Both the position numbers and the translations under genes were made by a program. From Telmatospirillum sp. J64-1 (lineage in GTDB: Bacteria; Pseudomonadota; Alphaproteobacteria; Rhodospirillales; Magnetospirillaceae): 64,000 nucleotides of DNA. The DNA lies in the NCBI RefSeq assembly GCF_006980715.1, contig NZ_SBHN01000004.1:63353-127352 (forward strand), given 5' to 3'. Positions 47,301 through 54,321 of the stretch are shown here, piece by piece. The first letter of the stretch is position 1; each line of letters begins with the position of its first letter. Below the pieces are notes generated by a model. The model did not search any database, was not told where the DNA came from, and worked only from the letters and a program-made list of their open reading frames with translations.

Positions 47301-49148
47301 GATCAGGAGGTCTTCGCCCCACTGATCCGCATTCCCCCTGCCCTCGTACAGATCGATCAGGACACCGTTCGGCGCCTCGGAATAATCGATCCAGTCGTTG
47401 CCGCCCTTACCGTCGATGATGTCATTACCCGGACTTGCGAGGAAAACATCGTCGCCATCGGTGCCAACCAGAGAATCGTCACCATCCGTTCCACGGATCG
47501 GCAGCGGAGTCTCCGATGGTGCTGGCGTCTCCGTCGGTTCCGGTGTCCCGGTCGGCTCCGGCGTTCCGGTCGGCTCCGGCGTTCCGGTCGGTTCCGGTGT
47601 CCCGGTCGGTTCCGGCGTTCCGGTCGGCTCCGGCGTTCCGGTCGGTTCCGGTGTCCCGGTCGGTTCCGGCGTTCCGGTCGGCTCCGGCGTTCCGGTCGGT
47701 TCCGGTGTCCCGGTCGGTTCCGGCGTTCCGGTCGGTTCCGGCGTCCCGGTCGGTTCCGGCGTCACAGTCGGTTTCGGCGTCACAGCCGGTTCCGGCGTGC
47801 TCGTGGGGCGCAGCGTTGGGATCAGTATTGAGGTTCGTATTGGAGAAGGCGTGTACGGATACACCGTCAACACGCCTCTATACGCCAGTGATGATATTGA
47901 CGAATTCTGCGCCAATGTGGTCTCTATGATTGACGGCCGCGGTGTCGGCCTCAACAGGCTCTCGAGCCACACCTGCGTCGAATCCTTTTCCGCCCCCCTC
48001 CCCAGGGCCTCCCGATAAAGTTCCGAGACTCGTTGTGCATCCGCTTCCTCTTGAAGCGGCTGCTGGGCCTGTAGCGCCGTGAGCATCGCTTGCAGAACTT
48101 CCCTGGGAAGCAGCGCCGACGATTCCCCCTCTTGTCTCTCCTGCTGCGGACGTTCTTGATCAGGCTGCTTTCCCTGTGGCCCCAGGACCGGCGGAGGCAC
48201 CTGATCCACTGTCGGGGGCTGCTGCGGACGGAAGTCGATGGCGATGCCGTAGCGCGCCGCCACTTCCTCCGGTCTCATCGTAAAGACGTTTTCGCTCGGC
48301 GAGGAGAAGTAGCTCCCGATCACGGCTGTCTGACCGCTGGCGGTCAGGAGTTGGGAGCCCCCACCCGTCTGGATGATGATCGCGCCCGTGCCGCCGTCTT
48401 CATCCTGCAGCAGGGTCACATAGTTCGCCTCGCCCTCGGCGGCGGCATAGCCGGCCACCGTGGTGCCGCGGATACCGATGGTCATGACCGGCGTGCGCAC
48501 CACCATGGCCTCGGGATTGGCCTTGGCGATCTGCCCCGAGACGAAGGAAAAGGCACCCTGTACCACAGAGAAAGCCGAACTGCCCTCCAGGCTGGCGGGA
48601 TCGAAGACCAGTTCGTCCATGATCATGCGGCCCTTGGGGCCGAGCGAGAAGGTCGAACGGTCGACGAAAACCACCCCGATCGAGCCGTCCTCGCCGGTCT
48701 CGATCACGTCCCCCTGATAGATCGGGGCACCATCCTCCAGGACCACCAGACTGCCATCGGCGCGGCGCGCGGTGACATTGCCGGAAACATTCTGGACCAC
48801 CCCGATATGGGGCTGATCGGGGGCTTCACCTGCCTGGGCATATTGTCCGGGCACCAGAGGACCGGCCAGCTTCTCGGCCATGTCGGCGGGGATCACCGCC
48901 CCCCATTCGGTCATCAGGTCCGGCGGCGGGGACATGCGGAAATAGCCGGTCACCACCACCTGGGTGCCGTCCGCCCCTTCCAGGACCAAGTTGGGCCCGA
49001 CACGAATGAAGCGCGCCGTCAGAAGGAAATCGCCGCCAGGCACCACCAGCTGCGCACCGGAAGAGGCGTCGAGGACCGCGAAAGGCGCCGAATCGGGCAG
49101 CGTTTCACCCGTCAGGCCGTTGATCACACCTTCAAACGACTTCGCCAT
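41319..49148 (-). CDS. Giant FecR/RTX-repeat type I-secreted surface protein (2609 aa)
   Basis: Substrate-like gene of a dedicated type I system. Order: N-terminal prefix about 1-105; FecR domain about 110-300 (QGDVIETGEDGSIGVVFVD, MTIGIRGTTVAGY); DUF4214-like helix about 365-392; Thr-Pro-Glu linker about 440-550 built from TGTPEP units; calcium-binding RTX nonapeptides about 550-690, 910-950, 1385-1430 and 1785-1885 (GGAGNDTLIGGDGDDLLAGG); propeller-like repeats about 1005-1325 (GGFVTVW, DGGYVIIWQS); beta-helical region about 2020-2400; final GNDTF/DGGEGEDS block. No Sec signal, which fits type I export. AAGGGGGG precedes the ATG. Role probably adhesion or a surface layer (inference). Confidence 0.85.
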   Translation of the reverse strand: MAKSFEGVINGLTGETLPDSAPFAVLDASSGAQLVVPGGDFLLTARFIRVGPNLVLEGADGTQVVVTGYFRMSPPPDLMTEWGAVIPADMAEKLAGPLVPGQYAQAGEAPDQPHIGVVQNVSGNVTARRADGSLVVLEDGAPIYQGDVIETGEDGSIGVVFVDRSTFSLGPKGRMIMDELVFDPASLEGSSAFSVVQGAFSFVSGQIAKANPEAMVVRTPVMTIGIRGTTVAGYAAAEGEANYVTLLQDEDGGTGAIIIQTGGGSQLLTASGQTAVIGSYFSSPSENVFTMRPEEVAARYGIAIDFRPQQPPTVDQVPPPVLGPQGKQPDQERPQQERQEGESSALLPREVLQAMLTALQAQQPLQEEADAQRVSELYREALGRGAEKDSTQVWLESLLRPTPRPSIIETTLAQNSSISSLAYRGVLTVYPYTPSPIRTSILIPTLRPTSTPEPAVTPKPTVTPEPTGTPEPTGTPEPTGTPEPTGTPEPTGTPEPTGTPEPTGTPEPTGTPEPTGTPEPTGTPEPTGTPEPTGTPEPTETPAPSETPLPIRGTDGDDSLVGTDGDDVFLASPGNDIIDGKGGNDWIDYSEAPNGVLIDLYEGRGNADQWGEDLLISIENAIGSRYDDTLVAGFDTIRLEGGAGNDTYVVPSLPAPGQVLTIFDDEGDDDGLVLSSPVEGGRVEENLQGISRVGDDLVITFMSGGSIVVSGHYSGNAVEWLAIEHEDFSWEKFFLATGYVAGDEGSYIIVGPGAGETAAVVGGAFHDIFFWNGGSGSFTGGGSLYERDEIHFGNAEIGIDADLSAGTVKIGDITVTISGIDQVFGSRYDDVFVGNSGNNWFSGMGGSDVFYGGGGWNEVDYSWSGGGIVVELNDYSGSVGYYDGTDSLQGIQAISGSRFDDTMVATGSKGVYFNGGAGNDTLIGGDGDDLLAGGTGQNTIIGGGGHNTALFDGEMSQYTVSFDGEWLWVSDGENATRMKQIQELQFSDGKLSVSGTDPLELNELPGWYEAPSLTTLANGTQLVIWQTVENGASTVWGRFLDIGGNPAGSQFQINSSNSTHEKPVVTPLADGGFLVVWEVKASYTENEWDVYAARFDDAGNPVGPQFRVNDTLAGHQEGAKAAGLADGGYVIIWQSQGDNAYDIWGKRFAADGTEQTGGEFRINQTLDGDQKAASLTALPYGGFAVTWLSVSADGSYDLYGRVYHASGTGGEEFVIASQAAALPPVIATLSDGGFVTVWVGQSGTGEYSLRGALFDNAGNGLGDQFVIADGVSGETAPEVAVLANGSFVVSWGNADGVYYQIFDAVGMAESEPLKVASAGAFDFSITPSVDGGFAITWSQAKEGVSGETQILSRRFDANGEALIQVTPSAGGGEEGRTIVLSGNMRVANGGPGNDTIIGSDGNDVINGGAGADSIFAGDGDDRIWYDPEDVIVDGGRGFDTLIVSSLSSGTELKEYFRPGEKVFDIEHLNILSGEGSLSIDAASVRAFSTETDALVISGGWRGLLHDAELGWQEGGSVLFNGTSYNVYTKDGATLWVDPSIQVSLASPPVTSEPLLSTEPRSEGDGTIFRILGMPPMGQEILIEGATEGNDQLDLAALGNLDRVAKGLYRDGEDLVLEFLAGGVIRVKDHFGAGQVEWLSEGHDAEHGSSSDFRLAKGYEAEEGSANHMFLGPRANEHADVIGSQWGNDIFIWQGGSGSFEGNGGWNNEAWFINADRGIFVNMGGTEVPYVMVGYDQALGDEFYRGYDGAADYAPESVIVHLHDIHGIRGTSYSDRFYGGFGDDWFQGMGGGDFFDGVEGNNTVSYSWLNAGGIKVEVVWEEECSSYPLYLEVTYDRGFGQETDILQNIQRIVGSDFSDELRVLPMTWDGALYGGAGDDRIWYSEGVREFDGGSGWDTLVVDKGTVQGNLNFGQMMRGEWASFRNFEEISLEGEGYVTLVVGSDTMEISSDLRLRISGTAGQVINGQGEDPWNFTGTQVIEGVTYKIFTRETGWGEAYTLEVQDGLDSTMLTFDPWTIGGGQAWWSNVDNWKTNLGDAATTLPPAGQDVRVDGMQSSVFLDMDAEIGTLHLNSSTNLIFMATSEGEPFVTAQSVVLTDAARLDIAVGSLTTETLFASGYGGSLNINGDLLVTQRGRLESLSFLEIGEGGRLGGIGSIEIRETAVSLTGGAALGSFGGSVIFRGGTDLGFGNGSYSIDGQVFFGLDGDNEVYAFLEGAEFHGEGRLVNYGHMDIAEENSFVVDFENKGAMFVEAEGKVVFGNGLKNKGLIHLDSAVLEIQGTGFQNDGVLDGTGSIWFSPTGSWGEFLNNGIVKVGDNIGNLAFDFGAVGGRLSSSATAEWCFRIAENGNHSVSVVSGDLDLGGTLSVEVEGGNFEPGQSFQLFTLEGGGQIVSNIFHRYEGLNLGNGLVLAIEHGDGSLDGMVISAEVKQGTLLQAGSYQFSANPPQYSDEPIYVGTNAEGQSFDLSGTEGHIVYGAVGNDTFIIDSTGFGRIDGGEGEDSIAFSGSLSLLDPDLHGYGIDNIERLIFRDEQNRLILDHQSVIGVTDSQNVLFIGSSSSDGRNFVEFADWEDWAAEASDPVDGYTVYTHSSGAKVMMDSTIERQAYSLGG
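47536..47751 (-). repeat. Tandem array of twelve 18-bp units coding TGTPEP
   Basis: Plus-strand units of GGTTCCGGTGTCCCGGTC and two variants (GGTTCCGGCGTTCCGGTC, GGCTCCGGCGTTCCGGTC) are arranged in a partly regular three-unit, 54-base higher order. Two diverged units follow up to about 47787. The array encodes the proline-rich linker of the giant protein and is open in several frames. Confidence 0.95.
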
Positions 49149-49255
49149 TGGCGCCCCCCTTGAGCGGCCTCATTATCCAAAAGATAAAATTATGCCAAAA
49201 AATATTCACTTCCAATACGGAGTCCCGCTCCGCTGAAAAACCATCCGCGACATCA

Positions 49256-50545
49256 TCATCTTTCGCGGAAGGCTTCGTCCTTCAACTTGATGACCGGACG
49301 CAGGAAATAACGCGCAACTGAACGTGTTCCGGTCTTGATGTCGACGACCGTCTGCATGCCGGGAACAATCGCCAGCGGTGCCTCGGCCGTGCCGAGATAG
49401 GCCTTTTCGGTCTCCACCAGAACACGGAAATACTGCTCTCCCTCGGAGCCGCTAGTGGCGTCCGGGGCGACCAGCAAGACAGTGCCGTCCAGCGCGCCAT
49501 AGCGGGTGAAATCATAGGCGCTGACCTTCACCCGTGCCGGCTGGCCCTCGCGCACATAGCCGCGATCGGACGGACTCAACTTGGCCTCCACCAGCAGGCG
49601 CTCGTCCAATGGGACGATCTCCATGATCGGCTCGCCCGCCCGCACCACGCCGCCGATGGTGTGGTAGCGCATATTCTTGACGATCCCTGCAGTGGGCGAG
49701 GTAATCAGCGCGCGCTGCTTCTGCCCGGTGGCGATGGACAGCAATTCCTCGACGCGGGCCACTTCGACTTCGGTCGCGGTCAGTTGGGCCTGGGCCTCGC
49801 TGCGGAAACGGGCCCGCTCTTCTTCAATGCGCCCCTCCATCTCGGCCAAGGCGGCACGCGCGCGTGGGATCGCCGGGCCGAACACGCTCATCTGGCCTTC
49901 CAGGGCGTCGGCCTCGCTTTCAAGCTGCACATGGTCCATCTTCGAGACGAGGCCGTCCTTGACCAGATCCCGCGACATGGCGAGTTTCTGGCGCACCAGG
50001 CGCAGGTTGGAATTCACCGCCCGCTCACGGGCCAGCAATTCCTGCACTTCCATCTCGCGCTGGCGGACCTGCTCCTGCAAAACCCGCAGCGCGCTCTCCA
50101 GTCCTTCCATCCGGGCCCGGTGATTGTTCTGCTCGGCCGCCAGCAATTGCGGGCGGCGCGCGGCCGCCTCGGGGGGAAAGACAGGCGCGACGCCCTCGGC
50201 CTCGCCCGCCAGACGGGCGCGGGCCAGCAGCAGGCCGTCCAGCCGCACCTGCAATTCCTCGCGGTTGATGCCGCCCACCGGCAGATCGAGCTGTACCAGG
50301 GGGCCGCCAGCCTCGACCGTCTGGCCTTCCTGCACATGGATTTCACGGATGATGCCGCCTTCCAGATGCTGAATGACCCGGACCTTGCCTTCCGGCACCA
50401 CGCTGCCGGCAGCGAAGGAGACTTCGTCAATCTGGGCGAAGGCCGACCATGCGACGAAACCGGTCAGCAAGACCATGATGATCCGCGACGGACGCTGCCA
50501 AGCGGCGCGGCCGGGCTGGCGGGTCAGTTCCTCAAGACGGCTCAT
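49256..50545 (-). CDS. HlyD-family membrane fusion protein of type I secretion system
   Basis: 429 residues. One N-terminal membrane segment (IIMVLLTGFVAWSAFAQ) is followed by a lipoyl-type half (GKVRVIQHLEGGIIREIHVQEGQTVEAGGPLVQLD). A long periplasmic coiled coil spans about 95-285, and the second lipoyl and beta-barrel part contains ITSPTAGIVKNMRYHTIGGVV and VKVSAYDFTRYG. ATG 50545 overlaps the ABC-gene stop (ATGA). It bridges the ABC exporter and the outer-membrane channel, for secretion of the giant protein downstream. Confidence 0.95.
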   Translation of the reverse strand: MSRLEELTRQPGRAAWQRPSRIIMVLLTGFVAWSAFAQIDEVSFAAGSVVPEGKVRVIQHLEGGIIREIHVQEGQTVEAGGPLVQLDLPVGGINREELQVRLDGLLLARARLAGEAEGVAPVFPPEAAARRPQLLAAEQNNHRARMEGLESALRVLQEQVRQREMEVQELLARERAVNSNLRLVRQKLAMSRDLVKDGLVSKMDHVQLESEADALEGQMSVFGPAIPRARAALAEMEGRIEEERARFRSEAQAQLTATEVEVARVEELLSIATGQKQRALITSPTAGIVKNMRYHTIGGVVRAGEPIMEIVPLDERLLVEAKLSPSDRGYVREGQPARVKVSAYDFTRYGALDGTVLLVAPDATSGSEGEQYFRVLVETEKAYLGTAEAPLAIVPGMQTVVDIKTGTRSVARYFLRPVIKLKDEAFRER

Positions 50546-52284
50546 GCCGGCACCACCCGTTGCGGCTGAGCCCCATTGGCCGGGACCGGACGACGCGTTC
50601 CCATCAGGCGCGGCAGGATCTGCGCAGCGGGACCGAAAGCCGCCAGCTTGCCGCCGTCCAGCACCATGACATGCTGGCAAGCCGGTAGCAGGACGGGGCT
50701 GTGGCTGACCACCAGCACCGCCCGTTCCTTGGCGAGCGTCACCAGCGTATCGCGTAATTCCTCTTCCGCCTGATGGTCCAGGCTGCTCGAGGGCTCGTCC
50801 AGCAGCAGGACCGGTGGCTGGCCGATCAGGGCGCGGGCGATGGCAAGGCGCTGGCGCTGCCCCCCCGACAGCCTTGCGCCCGCCTCGCCGATGGCGGTGC
50901 CATAGCCGTCGGGCAGGTTCGCGATATAGTGATGAACCCCGGCCATGCGCGCGGCGCGCAGGACGTCCTCGTCCGAAGCCTCGGGCATCGCCGCGACCAT
51001 ATTGTCGCGGATGGTACCGTCGAACAGCACGCAATCCTGCGGCACGTAGCCGATCCAGGAGGCCAGCTCGGAACGCGAGAACTGGGCGATATCGGCGCCG
51101 TCCAGCAGCACCCTGCCTTCCGTCGGACGATAGAGACCCTGAAGCAGCTTCAGCAGGGTGGTCTTGCCGCTGCCGTTGCGCCCGACGATGGCCGTGATGC
51201 CTAGCGGAATGCGGCAGGTGATGCCCGAGAAGACCGGCTTGGCATCGGGATCATAGGCGAAGCTCAAATTCTCCAGCGCCACTTCACCCTTCGGCCGCTC
51301 ATGGGCCAGGGTGCTTTCCGTACGGTCTTCGGCTTCGGCGAAGACCCGGCCCAGACGCTGCAATGACTGGCGAAAGGCATTCACCGCCCGCCACCCTCCG
51401 ACCAGTTGTCCCATGGGGGCGATCAGGCGGGCGGCCAGCATGTTGCTGGCGACCAAGGCACCGATGGTCAGTTGCTGCTCGACGATGAACACGGCCCCCA
51501 CGGTGGTCAGCAGCACCGTCGAAACCAGGGCCAGAACGGCGCTGAGATTGATGAAGCCATCCGACAGGCCGCCGCGCTGGATGGAGGTATTGATGGTCGC
51601 CGCCTGACGGTCTTCCCATAACGGGCGCAATGCCCGGTCCAGGGCCAGCGCCTTGACCGTGCCGCGCCCGGCGACGATCTCGGCCACCAAGGCGTCGCGC
51701 TTGGCTTGTCCCTGCTGCTCGCGCAATCCTTCATTGTGCAGCACGCGGCCCGAATACCAGGCCAGCAGCGTGAAGGCCACCGCCATGGCGACGAAGACCC
51801 AGGCCAGGGGGGGAGCAATCAGGAAGATGATCGCCAGGAACAGAAAAGCGAAGGGCAGATCCAGGGCCAGTACCGCCGTTGGCCCTGACAAGGTATTGCG
51901 CACCGTGTCCACGTCGCGGAACAGCATCTGCCAGAAACTGGCGGGACGGCCCTCCAGGCTGCGCAGCGGCAGGGCCATCAGCTTGGCGAACAGACGCTCG
52001 CCCACCTGCACGTCGATACGCAAGGCCACGCGCTGCATCAACCGCGAGCGGGCCTGGCGCAGGATGAAGTCGAAGACCAGCAGCGCCGTCATGCCGATCA
52101 CCAGGCCCTGCAGGGTGGTCATGCCGGCATGGAAGACCACCCGGTCATAGACCTGCAGAACGAAGACCGGCACGGCCAGGGCCACCAGATTGACGAACAG
52201 CGACAGCAGCGCTGCTTCCCGGAAGGTGGGGCGGAGCGGTTGAAGAATCGGGGCAAGCCAGCCGAAGGCTTTCGTTTCACGCAT
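50542..52284 (-). CDS. Type I secretion ABC transporter (permease-ATPase)
   Basis: 580 residues. Membrane domain 1-300 with about six segments (ALLSLFVNLVALAVPVFVLQVYDRVV near the start), then an ATPase domain: Walker A VGRNGSGKTTLLKLL, Q-loop GYVPQDCVLFDGT, signature LSGGQRQRLAIARALIG, Walker B VLLLDEPSSSLD, switch His VVSHSP. It lacks the N-terminal C39 or C39-like domain of HlyB, so it belongs to the PrtD/LapB-like exporters without an appendix. ATG 52284 has AGGGAAG upstream; GTG 52287 precedes it. Confidence 0.95.
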   Translation of the reverse strand: MRETKAFGWLAPILQPLRPTFREAALLSLFVNLVALAVPVFVLQVYDRVVFHAGMTTLQGLVIGMTALLVFDFILRQARSRLMQRVALRIDVQVGERLFAKLMALPLRSLEGRPASFWQMLFRDVDTVRNTLSGPTAVLALDLPFAFLFLAIIFLIAPPLAWVFVAMAVAFTLLAWYSGRVLHNEGLREQQGQAKRDALVAEIVAGRGTVKALALDRALRPLWEDRQAATINTSIQRGGLSDGFINLSAVLALVSTVLLTTVGAVFIVEQQLTIGALVASNMLAARLIAPMGQLVGGWRAVNAFRQSLQRLGRVFAEAEDRTESTLAHERPKGEVALENLSFAYDPDAKPVFSGITCRIPLGITAIVGRNGSGKTTLLKLLQGLYRPTEGRVLLDGADIAQFSRSELASWIGYVPQDCVLFDGTIRDNMVAAMPEASDEDVLRAARMAGVHHYIANLPDGYGTAIGEAGARLSGGQRQRLAIARALIGQPPVLLLDEPSSSLDHQAEEELRDTLVTLAKERAVLVVSHSPVLLPACQHVMVLDGGKLAAFGPAAQILPRLMGTRRPVPANGAQPQRVVPA

Positions 52285-52328
52285 CACGGCTTCCCTACCC
52301 CGTCCCGTTCTCGTTTCCCACCCGCCCC

Positions 52329-53615
52329 TCAGTTCCGGGCGCGGCGGTCGATCACGTCCAGTTCAAGCTGCCCCATGGCGTGGAGCAAATGATAGACCGC
52401 CAGCCGCAAGTCGTAGGAAGCCGTCACATAGTTGATGCGGGCCCCATAGATGGCGCTTTCGGCATCCAACACCTCCAGCAAGGTGGCATTGCCCGTCTCG
52501 CGCTGGCGGCGGCGGCTCTCGAAGACTTCGTTGGCGATATTGACTGCATTTTCCAGCAGGTCCAGGCGCTCCCGCGCCGTCTCGATGGCATGCCAGGCGA
52601 TGCGCGCCTGCTCCTCGGCGCGGCGGTTCGTGTCCAGCGCGGCATCGCGGCTGGCGGCGTAATCCAGCGCCGCCTGACGGGTCGCGGCGGTGGTGCGAAA
52701 ACCCGAGAACAATTCCCAGTTCAGTTCGACCAGCACCGCCTGATCACGGCGCACGCCTTGGGTGCCTTCCTTGTTGCGCTCGTAATTGGCCCGGCCGACC
52801 AGATCGACGGAGGGATAATATCCCGCTTTGGCGGTGGTGCGGCGAGTCTCGGACAGGCGGATATTCTCTTCGCCCGCAATCACGGCAGGATTGTTGGACC
52901 GCGCCAGTTCGATGGCATCGTCCAGACTGCCCGGCAGCAGGTCGACCGGCGGCTGGGGATCGAACATTGCGGCGATATTGGGCGCCACGCCGAAGACCTG
53001 GATATAACGGGCCACGGCCGCCTCGAAGCCACCGGTCACGGCCACGCGCCGTTCCATGGCGACCTGCAGGCGCTGCTTGGCCTGCAGCACGTCCACGGTC
53101 ACGCCCGAGCCGCGCCGTACCCGCTCGTCTTCCAGATTGAGCTGACTGCGCACATTGTCTTCATTGTCCCGGGCCAGTCCGATCAGCGCGGCCTGGCGCA
53201 GCACTTCGACATAGGCGGCAATGCCTTCCAGGATGACATTCTGGCGCGCCGCCTGAAGATTGGATTCGGCCATGCCGCGCCCTATCTGGGCACCCTCGAC
53301 CCGCGAGGTGGTGCCGAAGCCGTCGAACAGATTCTGCGTGACGACGATGCCGCTGGTCTGGCGGTCACTGTCCCGTCCGTCGATGGTCGGGCTGTCCACA
53401 TGCTCGTAACCGGCATCGCCACGCAACCGGACGGTGGGCAAAAAGCCGGAACGCGCCGCACGGATATCCTCTTCCGAAGAAAGCAATCGCTTCTGCGCCA
53501 CCGCGATCTGGGGATGTGCTTCGACCAGATCACGCAATTCCTGCTCCAGCTGCCGCGCTTGAGCTGTCGAAGCCAAGACCACCGCACAGCCGGAAGCCAG
53601 CGCCCAAAGGCGCAT
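52329..53615 (-). CDS. TolC-family outer-membrane channel of type I secretion system
   Basis: 428 residues from ATG 53615; a GTG lies at 53636. Signal peptide RLWALASGCAVVLASTAQA. Two tandem OEP repeats are typical: EAHPQIAVAQKRLLSSEEDIRAARSGFLPTVRLRGDAGYE and later ARSNNPAVIAGEENIRLSETRRTTAKAGYYPSVDLVGRANYE. It forms the outer-membrane and periplasmic tunnel. First gene of the system, 45 bases before the ABC gene. Confidence 0.94.
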   Translation of the reverse strand: MRLWALASGCAVVLASTAQARQLEQELRDLVEAHPQIAVAQKRLLSSEEDIRAARSGFLPTVRLRGDAGYEHVDSPTIDGRDSDRQTSGIVVTQNLFDGFGTTSRVEGAQIGRGMAESNLQAARQNVILEGIAAYVEVLRQAALIGLARDNEDNVRSQLNLEDERVRRGSGVTVDVLQAKQRLQVAMERRVAVTGGFEAAVARYIQVFGVAPNIAAMFDPQPPVDLLPGSLDDAIELARSNNPAVIAGEENIRLSETRRTTAKAGYYPSVDLVGRANYERNKEGTQGVRRDQAVLVELNWELFSGFRTTAATRQAALDYAASRDAALDTNRRAEEQARIAWHAIETARERLDLLENAVNIANEVFESRRRQRETGNATLLEVLDAESAIYGARINYVTASYDLRLAVYHLLHAMGQLELDVIDRRARN

Positions 53616-53764
53616 GTTCGTCAGTCCCCACCCCACGATTTTCTTCCCCCTGCTCGATCGGATGGCGGCCCTATTCCCCCTATATTACAGCTTGGACCGC
53701 GCCCATACGAACAAGAGTAATATCTCAAGAGACAGTATCGTCCTAGTAAAAAAGACAAGCCGAC

Positions 53765-54169
53765 TTACCATAGAAGAGCAGAATTCTCCTTTCTGCCATC
53801 CTTCTCCGCCGATGTCTTGGCCGGGCGCAGGCTGCGCAGGGTCAGGCCTTCGGGCAGGCTGGGCCAGGTCACCGTCACCACCACTTCCCACAAACCGGGC
53901 GTCTCTGCCGAGGGACGGATATGGCGCACCCAGCGGAGGCCGCCTGCGGCCGCGCCCTCCTCCCTTCCCGGCCTCAAGACGCCCTCGCCGGCCGTGGCCA
54001 TGACCGAACGGGCGAGCGCGATGGCCTCCTCCATCTGCGCCGCCGCCTCGGCGGCGGCGTCCTGGCCGGAGACCGAGCGGTAGACGCCGGTCAGCAACAG
54101 CGCCAGCAGGAACAGGGCCACCCCTTTTTCGGTCCAGGAAAAACTTTTTTCCTCTTCCTTTTTGCTCAT
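53765..54169 (-). CDS. Orphan GspI-like minor pseudopilin
   Basis: 134 residues from ATG 54169. The N-terminus KSFSWTEKGVALFLLALLLTGVY places Phe at +1 and Glu at +5 of a type IV prepilin-like site, followed by the hydrophobic helix, but Ser replaces the usual Gly at -1. The C-terminal half reads WEVVVTVTWPSLPEGLTLRSLRPA, the strand pattern of GspI-type minor pseudopilins. No gsp or pil gene is visible. It lies 150 bases upstream of the type I secretion genes on the same strand. Possibly an anchored pilin-like accessory; assignment is from pattern only. Confidence 0.55.
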   Translation of the reverse strand: MSKKEEEKSFSWTEKGVALFLLALLLTGVYRSVSGQDAAAEAAAQMEEAIALARSVMATAGEGVLRPGREEGAAAGGLRWVRHIRPSAETPGLWEVVVTVTWPSLPEGLTLRSLRPAKTSAEKDGRKENSALLW

Positions 54170-54321
54170 GACCCGTCGTTCACTCCGAAAAGGACAAGCA
54201 TAAATCCCCTCCGTCATGAGCATGGGGAGCCGGGGGAAGGATTATCAGCGCATTTTCGGGGGTCACGCCTTCGTGGTAGGGAGACGAGAAAAAGTGGTGT
54301 CCTCGCAGGGCACCGTCCCCG

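Noticed and set aside
47536-47787. Regular repeats that could be mistaken for a CRISPR array
   Set aside because: Units of 18 bases are contiguous without spacers, stay in the frame of the giant protein and code a TGTPEP linker; no cas gene is nearby.
47085-47831. Plus-strand frame giving Arg-Phe-Arg-Arg-Ser-Gly repeats
   Set aside because: An alternative frame of the 18-base tandem repeat; the opposite strand encodes the FecR/RTX protein continuously through it.
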